Shown: piece after piece, positions 14,984-23,317 of the stretch
How the letters are laid out: every line of letters begins with the position of its first letter
Position numbering within the stretch: the first letter of the stretch is position 1
From: Nitrospinota bacterium
GTDB taxonomy: Bacteria; UBA8248
DNA: 24,558 nucleotides
NCBI GenBank assembly: GCA_003506735.1
Contig: DNYS01000044.1
Coordinates: forward strand, 1 to 24,558
Direction of reading: 5' to 3'
Translations under genes and position numbers: made by a program
The notes under the pieces: generated by a model
Databases searched by the model: none
What the model was told of the DNA's origin: nothing
The model's input: only the letters and a program-made list of their open reading frames with translations

Positions 14984-16161
14984 ACCGGGAGTCGCCCGCG
15001 GGGGACGATCGGCCCCTCTCCGTGCTCCAGATTCTCACTTGCCGCGGGTGGAGTTCGGACGCCTGGGCGGCGGTCAACCTTTGCATCGGCCTGGAGGAGG
15101 AAGGGCACCGGGTCCTGCTCCTGTGCCGGGATGTCGAGCGGGGCCGGGCGGTCGCCGAGCGGGCGCGGAGCGAGGGCGTCGGGGAAATCGGGTTCATCGA
15201 GGCGAGCAACAAATTTCACCCGGCGAGCTATCTCCGCGACATCGCCCTGATCAAGAGGCTGTCGCGCGAGCGTTCGGTGGACGCGGTTCACGTTCACCGG
15301 GGGGTGGAGCACTGGATCGCAGCGGCAGCCTGGCCGATGGGGGACAGACCCGTCATCGTGCGAAGCCGCCATATTTTCGGCGCCGTCCGCCGCCACCCCT
15401 TCAACCGCTGGCTCTACCGGCGCGGGACCGACCGGACGGTGGCCGTATGCGATAAGATCAGGTCGGCCTATTTGGCGGGCGGGGATTTTCCGCCCGAGCG
15501 CTTCGCCACGGTGATGGGCGGGGTGAACGCCGCCGCCTACAGCCCCTCGGACGACGGCGCCGCCTTCCGGCGGGATTGGGGGATTCCCCCCGAAGCCTGG
15601 GTGGCCGGCGTCGCGGGGAGCCTGCGGATGTGGATGAAGGGGCAAGACGTTTTCCTCCGCGCCCTGGCGCGGATGGGCCGCGAGGGGGGCGATCCCCCTT
15701 GGGCGCTCCTGATCGGAAAGGGCGAGGATATGAAGAACCTCAAATCCCTGGCGCGGGAGCTGGGCATCGCGAACCGCACGGTGGTGACGGGCTATCTGGA
15801 TAGTCTCGCCGGGGCCTTCGCGGCCTGCGATGCGCTGGCGTTTCCCTCGATGCGCTCGGAGGGAACGAGCCGGGTGCTGTTCGATTGCCTGGCCGCGGGC
15901 AAGCCGGTCGCGGCGAGCCGGGTCGGCTGCACCGACGAAATCGTGCGCGACGGGCGCGAGGGCATCCTGGTTCCGCCAGGGGACGATGAGGCGCTGGCGG
16001 CCGCGCTTTCGCGGCTGCGGGCCGAGCCCGAGACGGCTCGGGCAATGGCGGAATCGGCCCGGCGAAGGGCTGTTGAGGAGTTCGACCGCCGGGTGGTGGC
16101 GAAAAACATGGCGGCCATCTACCGGGAGGCGGCTCAAAAGCGGAGGGCATTCGCGGCGTGA
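14980..16161 (+). CDS. Family 4 glycosyltransferase (LPS core), third sister GT4
   Basis: The 393-aa GT-B protein begins with a 13-residue polar lead, then LSVLQILTCRGWSSDAWAAV, where the usual GG loop is replaced by WSSDAW. It shares AVHVHRGVEHWIAAAAWP with the VIHTH and VHAH blocks of the two GT4s before the exporter. The C-terminal domain has VAGVAGSLRMWMKGQDVFLRA, LIGKGEDMKN and VTGYLDSLAG. The EX7E is EGTSRVLFD, with Glu294 kept and Asp302 in place of the second Glu. ATGA joins it to the exporter gene and GTGA to the carbamoyltransferase gene. It is likely a core or O-chain transferase with unknown substrates. Confidence 0.86.
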   Translation: MNRESPAGDDRPLSVLQILTCRGWSSDAWAAVNLCIGLEEEGHRVLLLCRDVERGRAVAERARSEGVGEIGFIEASNKFHPASYLRDIALIKRLSRERSVDAVHVHRGVEHWIAAAAWPMGDRPVIVRSRHIFGAVRRHPFNRWLYRRGTDRTVAVCDKIRSAYLAGGDFPPERFATVMGGVNAAAYSPSDDGAAFRRDWGIPPEAWVAGVAGSLRMWMKGQDVFLRALARMGREGGDPPWALLIGKGEDMKNLKSLARELGIANRTVVTGYLDSLAGAFAACDALAFPSMRSEGTSRVLFDCLAAGKPVAASRVGCTDEIVRDGREGILVPPGDDEALAAALSRLRAEPETARAMAESARRRAVEEFDRRVVAKNMAAIYREAAQKRRAFAA

Positions 16162-17951
16162 ATTCCGAGTCCGGCGGATCGGGCTATATTCTGGGCATCA
16201 GCGATTCCCACCTGGCGACGGCCTGCCTGTTAAAAGAGGGTGAAGTGATCGGATGCGTGAGCGAGGAGCGCTTCACGCGGGAGAAGAACCAGAGCGCCTA
16301 TCCCCGGCAATCGGTCGATTTCCTGCTGAGTCATGCCGGAATTCGCGCCTCGGACCTGTCCGCCGTCGCGCTCGCGGGCCACGAGGTGATGAACCCGGAA
16401 TGGTTCGAGCGGGTGACCCGGGACGATGAGTACATCGACGAATATCTGGGGATCAAGAAACAGAGCCGGATTGGGCGAAAAGTCCGCCGCGTGGGCCAAA
16501 AGCTCAAAATCTCCGGCGATGCCAAGGGAAAGGCCCTGACGCCCAACAAAAAGCGGTTCGAGCAAATCGCCGAACATCTCGGCATCGAGAAAAAGCTCAT
16601 CCACATCGTCGAGCACCACACCGCCCATGCCGCGGCGGCCTATTTCGGCTCTCCCTTCGCCACCGACAACGGGGGCGCGGCCGCCGTACTGACGAACGAC
16701 GCCTCGGGCGACGGCCTCTGCGCCACCTGGAACACGGCCGATCACAGCGGAATTCGGCGCCTCGCCGCCTCGCCGAGCGCGGCGGGCTCGCTGGGCAGCT
16801 TCTACAGCCTGGTCACCCAGTACCTGGGGATGCGCCAGCTCGAGCACGAATACAAGGTCATGGGCCTCGCTCCCTATGCCCCCGGCTACGGGAAGGAGAA
16901 ATCCTACGGCGTGCTCAAGGAGATGATCGCCTTCGAGCGATCGAAGACGCCCGCCTTCCGCTGGAAGGTCCACCGCGGTCGCTTCCGCCACATGATGGAA
17001 AACTTGGCGCGCCACCGCTTCGACTGGGTGGCCGGGGCCGCGCAGGATCTGTTCGAGGAACTGCTCATCGATTGGGTCCGGGCGGGAATCGAGGCCGCCG
17101 GCGAGAGCCGCGTCGCGGTGAGCGGCGGGGTGTTCATGAACGTCAAGGCGAACCAGAAGGTCGCCGTTCTCGAGGAGATCGAAGAAATATTCGTCCTGCC
17201 CAGTTGCGGGGACGAATCGAACGCCATCGGCGCGGCCTACTGGTTTCATGCCGAAGGAGATAAATCCGGACGCCGGAGGCGCTGCGTCCCGCTCAAGGCG
17301 CTCTACCTGGGCCGGGAGGCGAATGAGGAGAGCGTCGCGGAGGCCATCGAAAAATCCGGCGCGGTCGGGAGGCACTCGGTGCGCCGCTTCGATGACATCG
17401 AGACCGAGGTGGCCCGCCTGCTTTCCATCGGAGAGGTGGTGGCCCGCGTCAAGGGGCGGGAAGAGTTCGGCGCCCGCGCCCTTGGGAACCGCTCGATACT
17501 GGCCCACCCGTGCGATATTCGGGTGGTCCAGCACATCAACAAGATGATCAAGAGCCGGGATTTCTGGATGCCGTTTGCGCCCTCGATTCTCGACCGGCGG
17601 GCGGGGGATTACATCGAAAACCCCAAGGAACTCTCCTCCCCCTATATGATGCTCACCTTCGGCGGCACCCCGCTCGGGCGCGAGGAACTTTCGGCGGCGT
17701 GCCATCCCTACGACGGCACCCTCCGTCCCCAGATTCTTGAGCGCTCCTATAATCCCGATTACTACCGCCTGATCGAGGCGTTCGAAGGCCTGACCGGAAT
17801 CGGGGGCGTTCTCAACACCTCCTGCAACCTTCACGGAGAGCCCATCGTCTCGAGCCCCGAGGACGCGATCCGCACCTTCGAGAACTCCGGGCTCTTGCAC
17901 CTGGCCCTCGGGCAGCACCTGATTTCGAAAAAGCCGGTCTCGATCCGTTAA
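16158..17951 (+). CDS. NodU/CmcH-family carbamoyltransferase
   Basis: Enzymes of this family move the carbamoyl group of carbamoyl phosphate, through a carbamoyl-adenylate, onto a hydroxyl of a sugar or antibiotic. The 597-aa length is usual. The N-terminal Kae1-like domain has ILGISDSHLATACLL and VSEERFTREKN (11-44), then HHTAHAAAA (153-161), whose His residues match the metal site, and LTNDASGDG (178-186). The middle has VSGGVFMNVKANQK, and the C-terminal YrdC-like part has FGARALGNRSILAHP, KSRDFWMPFAPSI and NTSCNLHGEPIVSSPEDAI. All expected blocks are present. The GTG start makes a GTGA overlap with the preceding GT4. Its place in a core operon suggests carbamoylation of LPS, as WapO does on heptose in Pseudomonas aeruginosa; O-chain decoration is possible. 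Confidence 0.93.
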   Translation: MNSESGGSGYILGISDSHLATACLLKEGEVIGCVSEERFTREKNQSAYPRQSVDFLLSHAGIRASDLSAVALAGHEVMNPEWFERVTRDDEYIDEYLGIKKQSRIGRKVRRVGQKLKISGDAKGKALTPNKKRFEQIAEHLGIEKKLIHIVEHHTAHAAAAYFGSPFATDNGGAAAVLTNDASGDGLCATWNTADHSGIRRLAASPSAAGSLGSFYSLVTQYLGMRQLEHEYKVMGLAPYAPGYGKEKSYGVLKEMIAFERSKTPAFRWKVHRGRFRHMMENLARHRFDWVAGAAQDLFEELLIDWVRAGIEAAGESRVAVSGGVFMNVKANQKVAVLEEIEEIFVLPSCGDESNAIGAAYWFHAEGDKSGRRRRCVPLKALYLGREANEESVAEAIEKSGAVGRHSVRRFDDIETEVARLLSIGEVVARVKGREEFGARALGNRSILAHPCDIRVVQHINKMIKSRDFWMPFAPSILDRRAGDYIENPKELSSPYMMLTFGGTPLGREELSAACHPYDGTLRPQILERSYNPDYYRLIEAFEGLTGIGGVLNTSCNLHGEPIVSSPEDAIRTFENSGLLHLALGQHLISKKPVSIR

Positions 17952-17983
17952 GCCCGCCCTTGTCACATGCCTCCGGAGCGCCC

Positions 17984-19162
17984 ATGAAGATCGCCCTCAT
18001 CCGATCGGCGGTTCACCGCAAGGGCGGGGTGGAGCGCTACGTCTGGATGCTGGCCGGCGAGCTCGCCCGGCGCGGCCACGATGTTCACCTCATCGCGCGC
18101 CGCTGCCCCGAGCTTCCGCATCCCTCGGTGACGTTGCACCCGGTGAACGTCCGAGGGCCGTTCTCGTTCCTGAAGGCACTCTCCTTCGCCTCGCTGGCAA
18201 CGGTGGTGGTGGAGGCGGGGGGGTTCGACGTGGTGCATTCGTGCGACCGGATCTTTTCCTGCGACATCTACCGCGCGGGAGAGGGCGTCCACCGGGAATG
18301 GCTCGAGGTCTCCGCGCGCTATATGCCGGGCTGGAAGTCGGCCCTGAAGCGGCTCGATCCGCTCCACCGGGTTCTCCTCCGGATTGAGGAGCGGATCATG
18401 CGCGGGGACGGAGCGCGGAGGGTGACGGCGATCAGCCGGAGGGGGGCGGAGGAGATTCGCCGCCACTTCGGGCGGGAGGATGTCCCCGTGATATACAACG
18501 GGGTGGACCCGGATGAGTTCCGCCCGCCACAGGGGGACGAAAGGGAGCGCCTGCGTGCCGGACTCGGCGTGCCCGCCGATGCGTTCGCGGTGCTCTACAT
18601 CGGGAGCGGTTTTTTCAGGAAAGGCCTCCGGTATCTGATCGAGGGGTTCGCGCGCCTGGAGAACAGCGCGGCGAGACCGCCCTGGCTCATCGTGGCCGGC
18701 AGGGGAAACGCTCGCCCCTACAAGCGGCAGGCGCGGGCGCTGGGCATATCGGATCGGGTGCGCTTTTGCGGGGCGGAGATCTCCGCGCCCCTGCTCTACC
18801 GGGGGGCGGACGCCTTCGTCTTTCCGACCCTCTACGAGCCGTTCGGCAACGTATGCCTGGAGGCCTTGGCGAGCGGGCTGCCCTGCGTTTTCTCGCCCTG
18901 CAGCGGCGGGGCCGAGATCGTCGAGGAGGGTGAGAGCGGGCTCGTGATGCGGGACCCGGCGGATGCCGGGGAGATGGCCGGCCTCATCCGGGCCTGTATG
19001 GACGGGGAAAAAGCCGCCGCGATGGGGCGCGCCGGGCGCGAACTCGCCCTCGGCTTCAGCGTGGCGGCGAACACGGACCGGACCGAAGCGCTTTACCGGG
19101 AGGTGGTGGCGGAAAAAAAACGCGACCTCGAAGGCGCCGCCCCGGCGGCGGAGGGGCCGTGA
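17984..19162 (+). CDS. WaaG-like family 4 glycosyltransferase
   Basis: The 392-aa protein resembles LPS glucosyltransferase I (WaaG), which adds glucose from UDP-glucose to heptose II, although the match is family-level. It begins MKIALIRSAVHRKGGVERYV, with the GGVER acceptor loop. The block FDVVHSCDRIFSCDIYRAGEGVHREWL is split between about residues 81-107 and mirrors the WaaG segment that ends in a tyrosine/acidic 'AG..H' stretch. C-terminal marks are VLYIGSGFFRKGLRYLI, VAGRGNARPYKRQA and an intact EX7E in YEPFGNVCLEALASG. The ATG has GGAG 5 nt upstream; 32 bp separate it from the carbamoyltransferase stop, one of the larger gaps in this operon. GTGA joins it to the next gene. Confidence 0.85.
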   Translation: MKIALIRSAVHRKGGVERYVWMLAGELARRGHDVHLIARRCPELPHPSVTLHPVNVRGPFSFLKALSFASLATVVVEAGGFDVVHSCDRIFSCDIYRAGEGVHREWLEVSARYMPGWKSALKRLDPLHRVLLRIEERIMRGDGARRVTAISRRGAEEIRRHFGREDVPVIYNGVDPDEFRPPQGDERERLRAGLGVPADAFAVLYIGSGFFRKGLRYLIEGFARLENSAARPPWLIVAGRGNARPYKRQARALGISDRVRFCGAEISAPLLYRGADAFVFPTLYEPFGNVCLEALASGLPCVFSPCSGGAEIVEEGESGLVMRDPADAGEMAGLIRACMDGEKAAAMGRAGRELALGFSVAANTDRTEALYREVVAEKKRDLEGAAPAAEGP

Positions 19163-20280
19163 AGTTGCTGGTTTGCGCCGCCGCCTATCCGCCTTCGGTG
19201 GGCGGGTTGCAAACCCTTTCCGCGCGCCTGGCCGGGGCCTTGGCGCGCCGGGGCCACCGGGTCCGGGTGCTCGCGCGGGGGGAGGCGGAGGATTCCGTTG
19301 TCGATGCCGAAACCGCGCCCGCCGTGGTATCGCGCGTGGGCTGGAAACCGATGCTCTGGCCGAGGCTGGCGGGGGAAATTTTCGGGGATCGGCCCGAGGC
19401 GCTTTTGCTGACCCACCGGGCGGATTTTCTGCGGCCCGCGCTGGCCGCCCGCCGCCTGGGGATTCCGTTCGCCGTCATCGTCCACGGAAACGAGGTGTAC
19501 GGCTCTCCCCGGCGCGCGCAACTCATCGCCGCCTTGTCGCGCGCGGACGCCGTGATCGCGGTGAGCCGGTATGCGCTGGGCCGGCTGAAGGAGCTGGGCC
19601 TTCGCGCGGCGTGGGCGGTGGCGATTCCGAACGGGGTGTCGTTCGAGGCCTTCGGGCCGCGCGCGGACGGCGAGATCGTCCGGCGCAATCGAGGGCTCGA
19701 GGGGAAGAAGGTGATCCTCTCGGTGGGGCGCCTTCAGGCGGTCAAGGGGTTCGACGCGGTGATTCGGGCGCTTCCGCTCATCCTCCGGGAGGTCCCCGAG
19801 ACCGTCTATATGATCGTGGGCGGCGGCCCGGAGGGGATTCCGCTCTGGGCGCTGGCCAAGGAGCTCGAGGTGGATGACCGGGTAATATTCACGGGAGAAG
19901 TCCCCCTGGGCGAGCTGGGCCGGGGGGAGCACGCCTATTATCAGGCCTGCGATGTGTTCGCTATGCCCTCGCGCGAGGACTCCGCGACGGGCCAGGTCGA
20001 GGCGTTTGGAATCGCCCATCTGGAGGCGGGGGCCTGCGGCAGGCCCGTCGTGGGCGGGCGGAGCGGCGGCTCGTCCGAGGCGGTGGCGGAGGGGGAGTCC
20101 GGGCTGCTGGCCGATCCGGAAAATACCGAAGATGTGGCCGGGGCCATTGTGCGCATCCTGAACACGCCGGAACTGGCCGCCTCGATGGGCGAGGCGGGCC
20201 GCCGGCGCGCCGAGGCGAGGCGGTGGAGCGAGGTGGCGGGCGAGTACGAGACCGTTCTTCAGGAGATTGTCGGTGGCTAA
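19159..20280 (+). CDS. Family 4 glycosyltransferase, PimB-like C-terminal half
   Basis: This 373-aa GT-B enzyme begins KLLVCAAAYPPSVGGLQTLS, a typical GT4 start with a GG loop. It continues with VIVHGNEVYGSPRRAQLIAALSRADAVIAVS split across the linker, and PNGVSFEAF. The C-terminal domain shows ILSVGRLQAVKGFDAVIRAL, YMIVGGGPEG and FTGEVPLGEL, then PSREDSATGQVEAFGIAHLEA, which contains an intact EX7E and resembles phosphatidylinositol mannosyltransferases and many O-antigen mannosyltransferases. It overlaps the previous gene by GTGA and the following methyltransferase by 8 bp. A mannose-type donor would be a guess. Confidence 0.86.
   Translation: MKLLVCAAAYPPSVGGLQTLSARLAGALARRGHRVRVLARGEAEDSVVDAETAPAVVSRVGWKPMLWPRLAGEIFGDRPEALLLTHRADFLRPALAARRLGIPFAVIVHGNEVYGSPRRAQLIAALSRADAVIAVSRYALGRLKELGLRAAWAVAIPNGVSFEAFGPRADGEIVRRNRGLEGKKVILSVGRLQAVKGFDAVIRALPLILREVPETVYMIVGGGPEGIPLWALAKELEVDDRVIFTGEVPLGELGRGEHAYYQACDVFAMPSREDSATGQVEAFGIAHLEAGACGRPVVGGRSGGSSEAVAEGESGLLADPENTEDVAGAIVRILNTPELAASMGEAGRRRAEARRWSEVAGEYETVLQEIVGG
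20261..20265 (+). promoter_or_regulatory. Ribosome binding site deciding the small methyltransferase start
   Basis: AGGAG lies 7 nt before the GTG at 20273. An in-frame TTG at 20267 is only 1 nt away and so unlikely. Confidence 0.55.
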
Positions 20281-20806
20281 AATTCTGGACGTGGGGTGCG
20301 GCTGGAAAAAAGTCGAGGGCGCGGTGAGCGTCGATATCCGGACCCGGACGGAGCCGGACGTTTGCTGCGATATGGACGTGGACGGCCGATCGATACATTT
20401 TCCCTTCCGGAACGATGCGTTCGATGAGGTGCATATCCTCCAGACGATCGACCATTTCCGGAACATCGTTCCCGTCATGGAGGAGGTCCACCGCGTCGCC
20501 AGGCCGGGCGGGAAGGTGGTCATCACCGTCGCCCACGTCTCGAGCATCTACTCGTGGAGCGACCCGGTCCACCATCTCCACCTCACGAGCCGCTCGTTTT
20601 TGTGCTTCACCGACCATCCGACCCGGGGAGGCGTCTACACGGCCCCCCTGTTCCGCCAGAAGGCGTTTCACTTCATCTTTGGGCGCTCGGTCATTTCGCT
20701 GATCCCGCGCCTGATCTGCGCCCTCTCGCCCTGGGTGTACGAGAAGCATTTCTCCTGGACGTTTCCGGCCAACGATATGCATTTCGAGTTCGAGGTCCTG
20801 AAATGA
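20273..20806 (+). CDS. Short SAM-dependent methyltransferase, substrate unknown
   Basis: The 177-aa protein starts directly at motif I (KILDVGCGWKK, residues 3-13). It has VSVDIRTRTEPDVCCDMD for motif II, then FPFRNDAFDEVHILQTIDHF (43-62) and RVARPGGKVVITVAH, the usual Methyltransf_11 blocks. An HHLHLTSRSF segment follows, and the C-terminus is aromatic and rich in Phe, Trp and His. No N-terminal helical extension is present, unlike the larger methyltransferase at 3582-4349. The GTG at 20273 overlaps the GT4 end by 8 bp, and the stop overlaps the ligase start by ATGA. By position, just before the ligase, it may methylate a sugar of the surface glycan; this is inference. Confidence 0.8.
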   Translation: MAKILDVGCGWKKVEGAVSVDIRTRTEPDVCCDMDVDGRSIHFPFRNDAFDEVHILQTIDHFRNIVPVMEEVHRVARPGGKVVITVAHVSSIYSWSDPVHHLHLTSRSFLCFTDHPTRGGVYTAPLFRQKAFHFIFGRSVISLIPRLICALSPWVYEKHFSWTFPANDMHFEFEVLK

Positions 20807-22056
20807 CGCCCGGGCGGGGGGCTTCGCCCGCCGGGCCGCTGGCCACCCTCCGCGAGGCGGCCGAGGCGCTTGGGGCCCGCCCGCCCTGGAGCCGGGTCTC
20901 GATGATCGGCCTGATCGGGTTCGTCCTCGCCTCGCCGTTTTCCATTTCGCTCTCCCAGATTTTCGTTTATACGGCCATCGCCGCCTGGCTCGTCTCCCTC
21001 TGGAGGGAGGGCCGCCCGGATGCCGGGCGGTTTCCCCTCGGCAAGCCCTTCGCCCTGTTCGCGTGCCTGACCCTGCTGAGCGCGGCCGTATCCGAGGATC
21101 CCGCCCGGAGCCTGACGGACGCCAAGCAGCTATTTCAGATCCTCATTTTCTACTGTGCCATCCACACGGTGGCGGATGCCCGCGAGGGGGTCTGGCTGGT
21201 GAAGGCGCTCCTCGCGGCGGCGGCGGCGGTCTCCGCCTACACGCTGGGGGCCGCCCTGTTGAATCCGCTCGGCCTCGCCAACCGGATGTCGGGCTTTTTT
21301 AGCATCTACATGACGCTGGGGGGATACCTCCTCATCGCCGGAGCCCTGGCCTTCGCCTATACCGTCGTGTCCGGCGGAGCGCGGGGAAGGTGGTGGATCG
21401 CCGCCGCCGGAGTATTGATCGCCGCCGCGATGCTCACGACCTTCAGCCGCAACGCCTGGATCGGCTTCGGCGCATCGGCAGTTTGCGCCGCCGCCGCAGC
21501 GCGGAGCGTGAAGGGAGGCGCACTGATCGCCGGGTTCGCGGCGCTCGTGTTGATTCTCTCCCCGGCCCCGGTGCGCAAGCGGATCTGGAGCATCGGCGAT
21601 TTACAGGACACAACGGCGCGCGAGCGGATATTCATGTGGGAGAGCGGAATGAGGATGGTCCGGGATCGGCCGCTGTTCGGCACGGGCCTCGACATGATCA
21701 AGCGCACCTACACCCGCTACGCGCATCCGGCTGCGGTGAAAAAGCGCACGGGCCACCTCCACAATAACCTGCTCCAGATCGCCGCCGAGCGCGGGGTCCC
21801 GGCTCTTGCGGCCTGGGTCTGGATCATGGCGCTATTTTTTTGGGAGGCGGCGCGGCGCCTGAGAAAACTCGGGGAGGCCCCGTTCGAGAGGCGTTTCCTG
21901 GCGGCGGGAGGGCTTGCGGCGGTCGCGGGGTTTTTCGGGGCCGGGTTGTTCGAATACAACTACGGCGACTCGGAGGTCGTGATGCTCGCCTACCTGGCGA
22001 TGGCGCTCCCGTTCATGGGAGGGGAGAGGGAGGCGGCCTCTAGCGGAGCCGGATGA
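20803..22056 (+). CDS. waaL: O-antigen ligase (WaaL)-type membrane protein
   Basis: The 417-aa protein has about 10-12 hydrophobic segments, beginning near residue 36 (IGLIGFVLASPFSISLSQIF) after a polar lead. A large periplasmic loop lies between about residues 265 and 335, with RERIFMWESGMRMVRDRPLFGTG and then HLHNNLLQIAAERG (His318, His320), the Wzy_C-type motif needed by WaaL. TTFSRNAWIG before it is also typical. Such enzymes join an undecaprenyl-linked glycan to core-lipid A in the periplasm; Wzy polymerases share the domain, but this operon favours ligase. ATGA overlaps the methyltransferase stop. The end overlaps the convergent carboxypeptidase gene by 17 bp, so no terminator fits between them. 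Confidence 0.82.
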   Translation: MTPGRGASPAGPLATLREAAEALGARPPWSRVSMIGLIGFVLASPFSISLSQIFVYTAIAAWLVSLWREGRPDAGRFPLGKPFALFACLTLLSAAVSEDPARSLTDAKQLFQILIFYCAIHTVADAREGVWLVKALLAAAAAVSAYTLGAALLNPLGLANRMSGFFSIYMTLGGYLLIAGALAFAYTVVSGGARGRWWIAAAGVLIAAAMLTTFSRNAWIGFGASAVCAAAAARSVKGGALIAGFAALVLILSPAPVRKRIWSIGDLQDTTARERIFMWESGMRMVRDRPLFGTGLDMIKRTYTRYAHPAAVKKRTGHLHNNLLQIAAERGVPALAAWVWIMALFFWEAARRLRKLGEAPFERRFLAAGGLAAVAGFFGAGLFEYNYGDSEVVMLAYLAMALPFMGGEREAASSGAG

Positions 22057-23215
22057 GCGTCTGGAAAAATCCGAGGCGGTCCACCGATTCGCCCGCCGCA
22101 AGGCGCAACTCGCCCATTTCTTTTCCCCGAAGCTCGAACACCAGCCGGCCCACCTGCTGACCCTTTTGAACGGGAGCGGCCAGGAAAGATGGAATTTCCC
22201 TGCGGACGGAGATATTCCGCACCTCCCCGCGATGGACGAGTTTGCGGAAATTCCCCATGGATGTCAGCCGGATACGGTCTTTTTGGCCGCTCTGTATTTT
22301 CACCGTCAGGGCGCGGCCCGAAACCGAGGCCTTGGACTGGTACCACCGGAATTTCGCGAATCCCCATGACAGGAGGCGCTTGGCCTCCTGGAAGCGGCGG
22401 CGGGGGTGGCCTGAGCTGAGGATGATGGCGATCAGGCGAAGATCGCCCCGCTTGGCGGTGGCCACGATGCTGTAGCCCGCCTTCCGGTAGGAGCCGGTCT
22501 TGATGCCGTCAATGCCGCGAAAGCGGCCCACAAGGCGGTTCGTGTTGGTGAGGATGAATTTTCCGCCGCGGAAGGGGGCTCTCTTGATTTTTCCCCACTG
22601 GGTGACGATGGAAAATTTTAAAAGCGCCTGCGCGAGGATGCCTGCGTCGCGGGCGCTCATCAGGTTGGGGGGCTGGCCGCGGTTGGGCGGGAGCCCGTGG
22701 ACGTTGACGTAACGGGTGTCGGCCATTCCGAGTTCGCGCGCCCGGTCGTTCATCATTTCCACGAATATATCCGCATCGCCGGTGACGTGTTCGGCGATCG
22801 CGTAGGCGGCGTCGTTGGCCGAGTTGATCGCGACGGCCTTGAGCAATTCTTTCAGCCTGAACCGTTCGCCCTGCTTCAGGTACACTTGTTGCCCGCCGAT
22901 CCTGGCGGCTTTTCTCGATGTGACGACGATATCGTTCATGGAGATGGATTTTTCCTGCACCCGCTCCAGGGTGAGGAGGATGGTCATCATCTTGACGATG
23001 GAGGCCGGGATCACCCGCAGGCGCGGGCGAATGGATTTGAGGACCTGGCCGGTTTCCGCCTCGATGAGCAGTGCCGAGCGGAAGGGCCTCGATCTCTTGT
23101 TGCGGCTCCGGGCCTCGCCCGGCGGCGCGATGGCAAGGGCCGCGATGGCCAGAATGAGGGCCGGAATCGGAAATATTCGGAAATTCAATTCAGCGCGGGA
23201 GAGGATCGTTGGCAT
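22040..23215 (-). CDS. dacA: D-alanyl-D-alanine carboxypeptidase (PBP5/6-like)
   Basis: The enzyme trims the terminal D-Ala from peptidoglycan stem peptides in the periplasm. The 391-aa product has an N-terminal signal peptide: a basic start, then a hydrophobic core FPIPALILAIAALAIA, with cleavage plausible after GEA (residue 35). The serine-peptidase motifs are in order: SxxK at 72-75 (SIVK, in IPASIVKMM), SxN at 132-134 (SAN) and KTG at 239-241. The C-terminal PBP5_C-like beta domain follows, and the tail (SVDRLGFFQTLIRLR) could be the amphipathic anchor. The ATG at 23215 has only a weak ribosome binding site; no better start is seen. The gene is transcribed toward the LPS operon from its own promoter. 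It is monocistronic in this window. Confidence 0.92.
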   Translation of the reverse strand: MPTILSRAELNFRIFPIPALILAIAALAIAPPGEARSRNKRSRPFRSALLIEAETGQVLKSIRPRLRVIPASIVKMMTILLTLERVQEKSISMNDIVVTSRKAARIGGQQVYLKQGERFRLKELLKAVAINSANDAAYAIAEHVTGDADIFVEMMNDRARELGMADTRYVNVHGLPPNRGQPPNLMSARDAGILAQALLKFSIVTQWGKIKRAPFRGGKFILTNTNRLVGRFRGIDGIKTGSYRKAGYSIVATAKRGDLRLIAIILSSGHPRRRFQEAKRLLSWGFAKFRWYQSKASVSGRALTVKIQSGQKDRIRLTSMGNFRKLVHRGEVRNISVRREIPSFLAAPVQKGQQVGRLVFELRGKEMGELRLAAGESVDRLGFFQTLIRLR

Positions 23216-23317
23216 GATTCGGCCCCAAGAGAAGGATTTGGACGAGCGCCATTGCCTGCTGCAAATATCTGATGCAAATTATTGGGGCGAAGGCATATCT
23301 AATTGATTTTCATGAAT

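Noticed and set aside
16230..17966. 578-aa open frame on the minus strand opposite the carbamoyltransferase
   Set aside because: No domain or motif is visible, and the plus-strand gene is complete and clearly conserved.
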